This document shows, piece by piece, positions 21,931 to 26,701 of a stretch of DNA of 26,701 bases. The notes beneath the pieces are model-generated. The model was not told where the DNA came from, searched no databases, and was given only the letters and a program-made list of their open reading frames with translations. The DNA is from Lingula anatina. Its lineage: Eukaryota > Brachiopoda > Lingulata > Lingulida > Lingulidae. Position numbers and translations under genes: made by a program. The stretch covers positions 368,803 to 395,503 of the forward strand of contig NW_019775418.1 of NCBI RefSeq assembly GCF_001039355.2. The letters are read 5' to 3'. The number at the start of each line of letters is the position of its first letter. Position 1 is the stretch's first letter.

Positions 21931-22463
21931 CATAGTTTTCATCTTGTTCATAAACAAGCATATTTACTTTTGCCTTGTCCTATGTGAAACATCAGAGTTC
22001 ACAGCTAACACAGTGCATCGATGTCCCAGTTGACAGCTAACGCAATGTGCTGTCTCCCAGTTCACAGCTAATGCAATAAGCTGTCTCCCAGTTCACAGCT
22101 AACACAATGTGCTGTCTCCCAGTTGACAGCTAACGCAATGTGCTGTCTCCCAGTTCACAGCTAATGCAATAAGCTGTCTCCCAGTTCACAGCTAACGCAA
22201 TGTGCTGTCTCCCAGTTCACAGCTAATGCAATAAGCTGTCTCCCAGTTCACAGCTAACGCAATGTCCCCTTGTTCACAGCAAACACAATAGACAATGCAC
22301 TCCCACTTCACAGGAACACAATGTGCTGTTCACAGCCAATTCAATGCAATTCACAGTGACACAATGCGTCTTCCCAAGTCACAGCTAATGCAATGTAGTT
22401 CACAGCTAACACAACATGCTGTCTCTAAAGTCACAACTAACGCAATGCAGTTCACAAAATGTG
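21708..22463 (-). other. Probable 3' UTR of VPS50
   Basis: Downstream of the stop the first AATAAA on the minus strand is at 21708-21713 (TTTATT on plus), about 750 bases away. The interval contains the 30-31 bp minisatellite and overlaps the probable 3' UTR of the convergent Ig gene by about 200 bases. This is inferred from the hexamer alone. Confidence 0.35.
22013..22457. repeat. 30-31 bp minisatellite between the convergent genes
   Basis: Clean copies of a unit built on cccagttcacagctaacgca and atgtgctgtct run from about 22013 to 22270 (eight or nine copies), alternating between acgcaatgtgc and atgcaataagc variants. Degenerate copies continue to about 22457, just short of the VPS50 stop codon. 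It probably lies in the VPS50 3' UTR. Confidence 0.9.
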
Positions 22464-22574
22464 CTATCTCCTGTTGGCAGATTCCTCCACCATTGCCACC
22501 AGTCTCTGTCTTCCTCTTTTGTTGATGTGGTCCACACAGTTGATGAGAGAGATCAGTTGTTTGGGAGAGTATTC
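22464..22574 (-). CDS. VPS50: VPS50 terminal coding exon
   Basis: Acceptor (rc) gttatcttttcag ends at 22575. The exon codes for 36 residues beginning [20 protein letters not shown] and ending EESANRR, with TAG at 22464-22466. Joined to the previous exon it gives RREYSPKQL, matching the family's HREYSTKQL. The last dozen residues diverge, as they do among syndetins. Confidence 0.88.
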   Translation of the reverse strand, partial: EYSPKQLISLINCVDHINKRGRQRLVAMVEESANRR

Positions 22575-25500
22575 CTGAAAAGATAACATTTCAGCAACAT
22601 TAACCTTTTACTGTACAATACGACTGACAATGTTTTATTGCACAATATTCAATACAAATGTAGTTTGTGCAGAAAAGCACTTACTTAAAACATAGCAATT
22701 TTGGTCACTCCTATGAATCACATATGGTATGTTAAATTCTGAACCGTCTACAGACCACAAAAAGTCAACAGATATAAATCAGATTTTACGGCAGTATTTG
22801 TCTATATTTGTCTATATCTTGACCACTGCCCACTCACTGCCCACTCAGTGTCCACTCACTGCCGACTCAGTGTCCACTCACTGTCCACTAACTGACCACT
22901 CACTGCCAGCTCACTGCCCACTGTCCATTCACTCACTGTCCACCCACTCAGTGCCCACTCACTTCCCACTCACTGTCCTCTCACTGTCCACTCACTGACC
23001 ACTGTCCACTCACTGTCCACTCACTGACCGCTGTCCATTCACTGTCCATTCACTGTCCACTCACTGACCACTGTCCACTCACTGACCACTGTCCACTCAC
23101 TGTCCACTGTCCATTCACTCACTGTCCACCCACTCACTGTCCCCTCCCTTACCCTCCTGTCCCTGATCCAGAGCTCTAGCTGCGTCTCTGGCAGGTAATA
23201 CGCCTTGATGTAAGCGTCCACAAACTCTCGCTCTGGTATTGGTCGGATGTTGGTCAACTTTTCCAGTTTCATCAGCAGCTGTTGGAAGTCCAGCTGCATT
23301 AAGGCACGGCCCTCGTTGGTGCACTTCTTGGCACTGGCGTAACTGGAAAAATTAACTCATTATTTTAGCTTTATTTTTTTCATTATTTATTTTTCATCTT
23401 ATTTATTTTTCATTTTTTTTTTCAAGTTTTTTTTAGTAAACTGATCTGAAAACAAGTATTTAAGGTCAAATTTATATACATTGTATACATAGCCTGTACA
23501 TAAAAATGGCCAACTGATTTGTTAACAAATTTTAGTGATTCATATAACAATATTATTCTGGTCAATTGTGTTAACTATCCTTCATGAAACCTAGCAGTTG
23601 CAAGCTGTCTAACATGACTAGACTGCGACATACTTACCCTTCTACTAGCGTCCTATTGGCAAGTCCTATCACATGCTCCCACATTACCTTGGAAACAGCT
23701 TCAGGAAGCGGGACACGGCGACTGACCCCATTTAGCCTGTTACTAAACACTTGAAGTTCCTGTAAGGAGAGACTATTCTTAAAACTAGCACACAAACATG
23801 TCAGGTATTTATGATTTAATATCACTGAAGACAGATCAAACAACTACCTGTAACTTATCCTGGATTGCTCAGTTATCTGATATCATTTCCAGATGCCCCT
23901 TGAATCTATAGCCAGTCTATAGCTAACCTTACCCTCATAATGACATCCACATAGTTATTATAATTGTATATTAATTCTAGTTTATAGTCAGACTTTATAG
24001 CCAGCCTCTATAGCCAAGACACTTAGACAAGACTATAGCCAGCTAACTTTACCCTCAGTATGACATCCACATAGTTATTATAATAGTATAATAATTCTAG
24101 TTTATAGCCAGACTTTATAGCCAGTCTCTATAGCCCAGACATTTAGACAAGACTCTATAGCCAGCTAACCTTACCCTCAGTATGACGTCCACATAGTTAT
24201 TATGCTGTGACATGATGTCCTTGATGTCCCACTTAACACTGCTGACAGACTGCAGGAGTTGGTCAGTGTTCAGACACCTGCTGGTGACGCATTGANTATA
24301 GTATCTATCACAGTAAGAGAAATGCTACAAATTCATCCAAAAATTGTAGCTCTGTTCATAATAACATCTATCCCATGTTTCCTTTTAAAATATTTAAAAT
24401 TGGTGAAATTTATACTTTTAAAGTTTAAGCAATTGAAATTCTTCAGAAATTTAATGTTAAAAGTGTTATGTTCATGCACCACAAAGAGAATTGATACGTT
24501 GATAGCAACCTGAATCTTGAGCCTCTTGTTCCTGTCTCTCGTGCCACTCGATGGTTTGATAATAACTCTTCATCACTTCCCACAATGCCTTGCACAGGTC
24601 CACCAGACATGGGTAGAACGTTTCTATACTGATGTGCTGGAACAGACAGACAGAAGGGCTCAAAACAAATATACTTAATCTTTTCCGTAACATTTATCTC
24701 TTTGGTCCTGTAAGTTTTTGATTATTATTATTTTATAAGGTGTTTAAAAAAATAGAGATGAAAAAACAGGTTTGAAAATATAGCACTGATTTCCCAAGAT
24801 AGGGGAAAAAATAAAAGGGATTTTCTGTAACAAGCAGGGTAAGAACAGAGATGCTGCCCTTCTTATCTTCCTTTAGTTAGAATTTCTCGTTTTTATTTAG
24901 ATCAATTATTTCAGGCAGTTTCAAAATAACAGAAACAAAATTCATATCTATGAAACAACACACAAACAGATCTAAATTCATGAAATGGGTGAAAAATAAT
25001 GAAATAACCAATAATAAACAAACCAATCAAAATACAAACAGATTCAAATTGCAGCTTGCTGAATTCATCTTTCTTATCTCTTTTCCAAAAACGTATCATT
25101 CTAGAGGGGTATGTGTTAAAGCCCTTTGATATATAAGATATCTATCTCTGTACCAATGGCAGTATGATGTCCCAGGGTTTGAAGCAGTGGAATGCATTTT
25201 TGCAGATGGTTCATTAATTGTAGTCCTAATTTTCTGTTTTAAAAGCACCAATTATACAAACATATTTTTCTCCTCTTTCAACTTTTTTGACAACCAAACT
25301 AAATAAAAAACTTTCACACAATTATGCAAAAATGTTGATCAAACGTAAATATTTTTAATCACCTTAACAAAATTGCCACACAATGTTAATATTGCTGAGA
25401 TTAGAATGTCTGAGGTGTGTCATCTTCTGGATGTGTTAGGTGAGACATCTCTCTGAATGTGTTAGGTGAGACATCTCACTGAGTGTGTTAGGTGAGACAT

Positions 25501-26380
25501 CTCACTGAGTGTGTTAGCTGAGACATCTCACTGAGTGTATTAGCTGAGACATCTCACTGAGTGTGTTAGCTGAGACATCTCCCTGAGTGTGTTAGTTGAG
25601 ACATCTCACTGAGTGTGTTAGTTGAGACATCTCCCTGAGTGTGTTAGTTGAGACATCTCACTGAGTGTGTTAGCTGAGACATCTCCCTGAGTGTGTTAGT
25701 TGAGACATCTCACTGAGTGTGTTAGGTGAGACAGCTCACTGAATGTGTTAGGTGAGACAAATTCCCCAAGCCACATCTCACACAACCACACAGGGCTGCA
25801 TGGATATCAGCAGTTAGTTGAATGAAAATATTCCTACATACTCACCACATTGCTAAACAGGCGCTATCATAAAATCCAATACAAATATGTTAATCTACCT
25901 GTTACAGTGCCATTAAATTTACAGATTCAGAATTCAAAGAAAGAAGTTTATCAGCTAAGATAAAAGAAAGGTGACACAGAAACAGCAGTTGGATTATTCA
26001 AGAAATTTTTGTTACACAGGACTGTTAGAATTTAGAATTGACAGGTTTAGACTCTAAAATCATACATCAATTTTCTCATTGTAAACAAGACACAGGTTCT
26101 CATAGTGCCATGTTTAAGCGAAAGTCTAAACAATAAAAAACTCTACTCATCCAGAGACAAAAAGTCCCCAACTCGGCTCTATAACCTATGAAGGAGCCAG
26201 CATGCACTAATCTTTCACATATAATGCCAATATATTTACCTTACACAGGTCAGAGTACTGTCTCTTCTGGAAGTTGCTATCTGCCGTCCCCGAGGTCAGC
26301 TCTACGTAACCCAGTACAATGGTGAAGGCAGTGTTATGGATGGCACTAGTGAAATGCATGTGTAACTGGTCCATGGCAGT
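22464..26380 (-). CDS. VPS50: VPS50 (syndetin) 3' part, EARP complex subunit
   Basis: Minus-strand exons 26240-26380, 24510-24636, 24175 to about 24295, 23638-23759, 23153-23342 and 22464-22574 encode peptides matching the C-terminal half of syndetin (VPS50/CCDC132), as judged against my memory of the vertebrate protein. Hallmarks in order are [83 protein letters not shown] and EYSPKQL. Syndetin joins VPS51, VPS52 and VPS53 in the EARP complex, tethering vesicles for recycling from endosomes. Phases agree at all junctions except across 24296, an undetermined base, where roughly 400 residues of the family are missing. The 5' exons lie beyond the right edge. Confidence 0.9.
22817..23145. repeat. 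11-12 bp minisatellite in the last VPS50 intron
   Basis: A long degenerate array of actcactgtcc and actgaccactgtcc units fills most of the intron 22575-23152 and ends within about ten bases of the donor of the exon at 23153. Apparent open frames on both strands come from the repeat. Confidence 0.92.
23153..23342 (-). CDS. VPS50: VPS50 exon encoding the [17 protein letters not shown] block
   Basis: Acceptor (rc) aatttttccag precedes [19 protein letters not shown]. The exon continues through [20 protein letters not shown] to ELWIRDRR, with donor AGG/GTAAGG. It is one base plus 63 codons. This is the best-conserved stretch of the gene here. Minisatellite sequence begins a few bases past its donor and, read through, would extend a false ORF. 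Confidence 0.9.
23638..23759 (-). CDS. VPS50: VPS50 exon encoding the LANRTLVEG block
   Basis: Acceptor (rc) ctctccttacag precedes [19 protein letters not shown], and the exon ends [14 protein letters not shown]. It enters in phase 0 and leaves in phase 2 at donor GG/GTAAGT; the split Gly codon is completed by the T that opens the next exon. The sequence matches the syndetin C-terminal region without gaps. Confidence 0.88.
23921..24207 (-). repeat. About 121-bp tandem repeat copying a VPS50 exon tail and its donor
   Basis: Copies start agctaac at 23921, 24041 and 24163 (periods 120 and 122). Each holds a 5' splice site (GTAAGG, GTAAAG, GTAAGG on minus) and about 33 bases of exon tail encoding NYVDVI. 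Only the copy at 24163-24207 continues into the full exon. The other two are intronic and more diverged than the 113-bp array. Confidence 0.85.
24175..24295 (-). CDS. VPS50: VPS50 exon encoding [13 protein letters not shown], cut by the base at 24296
   Basis: The frame from 24294 down to 24175 is open for 40 codons and ends at donor AGG/GTAAGG in phase 0. The peptide includes [16 protein letters not shown], then [20 protein letters not shown]. Alignment with the vertebrate family continues upstream of the possible acceptor CAG at 24281-24283 right up to the N, so the exon probably extends into missing sequence rather than starting at 24280. A start at 24280 or 24277 is the alternative. Confidence 0.8.
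24510..24636 (-). CDS. VPS50: VPS50 exon encoding the [10 protein letters not shown] block
   Basis: Acceptor (rc) tctgttccag precedes [18 protein letters not shown], and the exon continues through [20 protein letters not shown]. The incoming phase 0 matches the previous exon (LCK/HIS). The proposed donor, TCAG/GTTGCT, is weak, leaving phase 1; this 3' edge is less certain than the others. The partner exon that should follow is not present before the undetermined base at 24296. Confidence 0.82.
25414..25758. repeat. 26-bp minisatellite in a VPS50 intron
   Basis: About 13 head-to-tail copies of a unit reading gtgtgttagctgagacatct followed by cactga, with small substitutions (ggtgag, gttgag, ctccctga). 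It lies in the intron between the exons at 24636 and 26240. The rest of that intron (24637-25413, 25759-26239) is AT-rich with nothing recognised. Confidence 0.92.
26240..26380 (-). CDS. VPS50: VPS50 exon encoding the FTSAIHNT block
   Basis: This exon of 47 whole codons runs from [19 protein letters not shown] to QYSDLCK. The acceptor (rc) is ttatctccag at 26381-26390 and the donor is AAG/GTAAAT at 26239. Its first 73 or so bases, with the acceptor, are tandemly copied to the right (see the 113-bp repeat). Only this copy is followed by the rest of the exon and a donor, so it is the functional one. Confidence 0.88.
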
Positions 26381-26701
26381 CTGGAGATAACAAGATATAG
26401 ATATAACTGTGATAAAATATAACCCAGTACAATGGTGAAGGCAGTGTTATGGATGGCACTAGTGAAATGCATGTGTAACTGGTCCATGGCAGTCTAGAGA
26501 GAACAAGGTATAGATATAACTGTGATAATATATAACCCAGTACAATGGTGAAGGCAGTGTTATGGATGGCACTAGTGAAATGCATGTGTAACTGGTCCAT
26601 GGCAGTCTAGAGATAACAAGGTATAGATATAACTGTGATAATATATAACCCAGTACAATGGTGAAGGCAGTGTTATGGATGGCACTAGTGAAATGCATGT
26701 G
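26308..26701 (-). repeat. 113-bp tandem repeat copying a VPS50 exon start and its acceptor
   Basis: The unit starts aacccagtac at 26308, 26421, 26534 and 26647, an exact period of 113 bp, and runs off the window edge. Each unit (minus strand) holds intron end, 3' splice site (ctccag or ctctag) and about 73 bases of the exon, up to the LGY codons. The first unit is part of the functional exon; the others lack the exon's second half and donor. Copies are almost identical, so the array is recent. Open minus-strand frames here are read-through of the repeat. Confidence 0.92.

Noticed and set aside
22013-22280. CRISPR-like regular repeats of about 30 bp
   Set aside because: The units are directly adjacent with no unique spacers: a minisatellite in an animal genome, not a CRISPR array.
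22729-22998. Plus-strand open frame rich in Ser, Thr, His and Pro
   Set aside because: It is the 11-12 bp minisatellite in the last VPS50 intron.
26302-26698. Overlapping minus-strand open frames beginning MDQLHMHF
   Set aside because: They are read-through of the 113-bp tandem copies of a VPS50 exon; the protein frame shifts from unit to unit.

Overview
The window is AT-rich animal nuclear DNA: long introns with good GT-AG splice sites, many simple-sequence tracts, minisatellites, and short non-coding DNA transposons of hAT type. There are no bacterial-style genes, rRNA, tRNA or CRISPR. The style fits an invertebrate such as a mollusc or another lophotrochozoan, but nothing here fixes the species. 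Three single undetermined bases (5483, 13470, 24296) occur; at least the last probably stands for a collapsed assembly gap.

Layout. Positions 1 to about 5886 are intergenic sequence or 5' non-coding intron, with two MITEs and one weak candidate exon on the minus strand. From 5914 to 20304 on the plus strand lies a four-exon gene (exons 5914-6036, 16943-17051, 19679-19750, 20021-20304) whose joined reading frame is exactly 195 codons plus stop. It encodes a small, very basic secreted protein with a signal peptide and one Ig-like fold; I do not recognise its family. Its first intron is 10.9 kb and holds several transposon remnants.

From 22464 past the right edge, on the minus strand, lie the 3' exons of VPS50 (syndetin, formerly CCDC132), a subunit of the EARP endosomal recycling complex. 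Five exons and the reading frame across every internal junction agree with the family, except at 24296. There roughly 400 residues of the middle of the protein are absent and the sequence jumps inside an exon. The two genes are tail to tail, with about 2.16 kb between stop codons shared by their 3' UTRs and a 30-31 bp minisatellite.

The most unusual features are structural. VPS50 carries two separate tandem amplifications that each copy an exon edge with its splice site: a 113-bp unit with the 3' splice site and the first half of an exon (at least four copies at 26308-26701), and a unit of about 121 bp with a 5' splice site and an exon tail (three copies at 23921-24207). Two nearly identical 213-bp MITEs lie in inverted orientation 14 kb apart around the first two coding exons of the Ig gene. 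Four copies of one hAT-type MITE occur, two of them bracketing exon 2. The two genes show no obvious functional connection.
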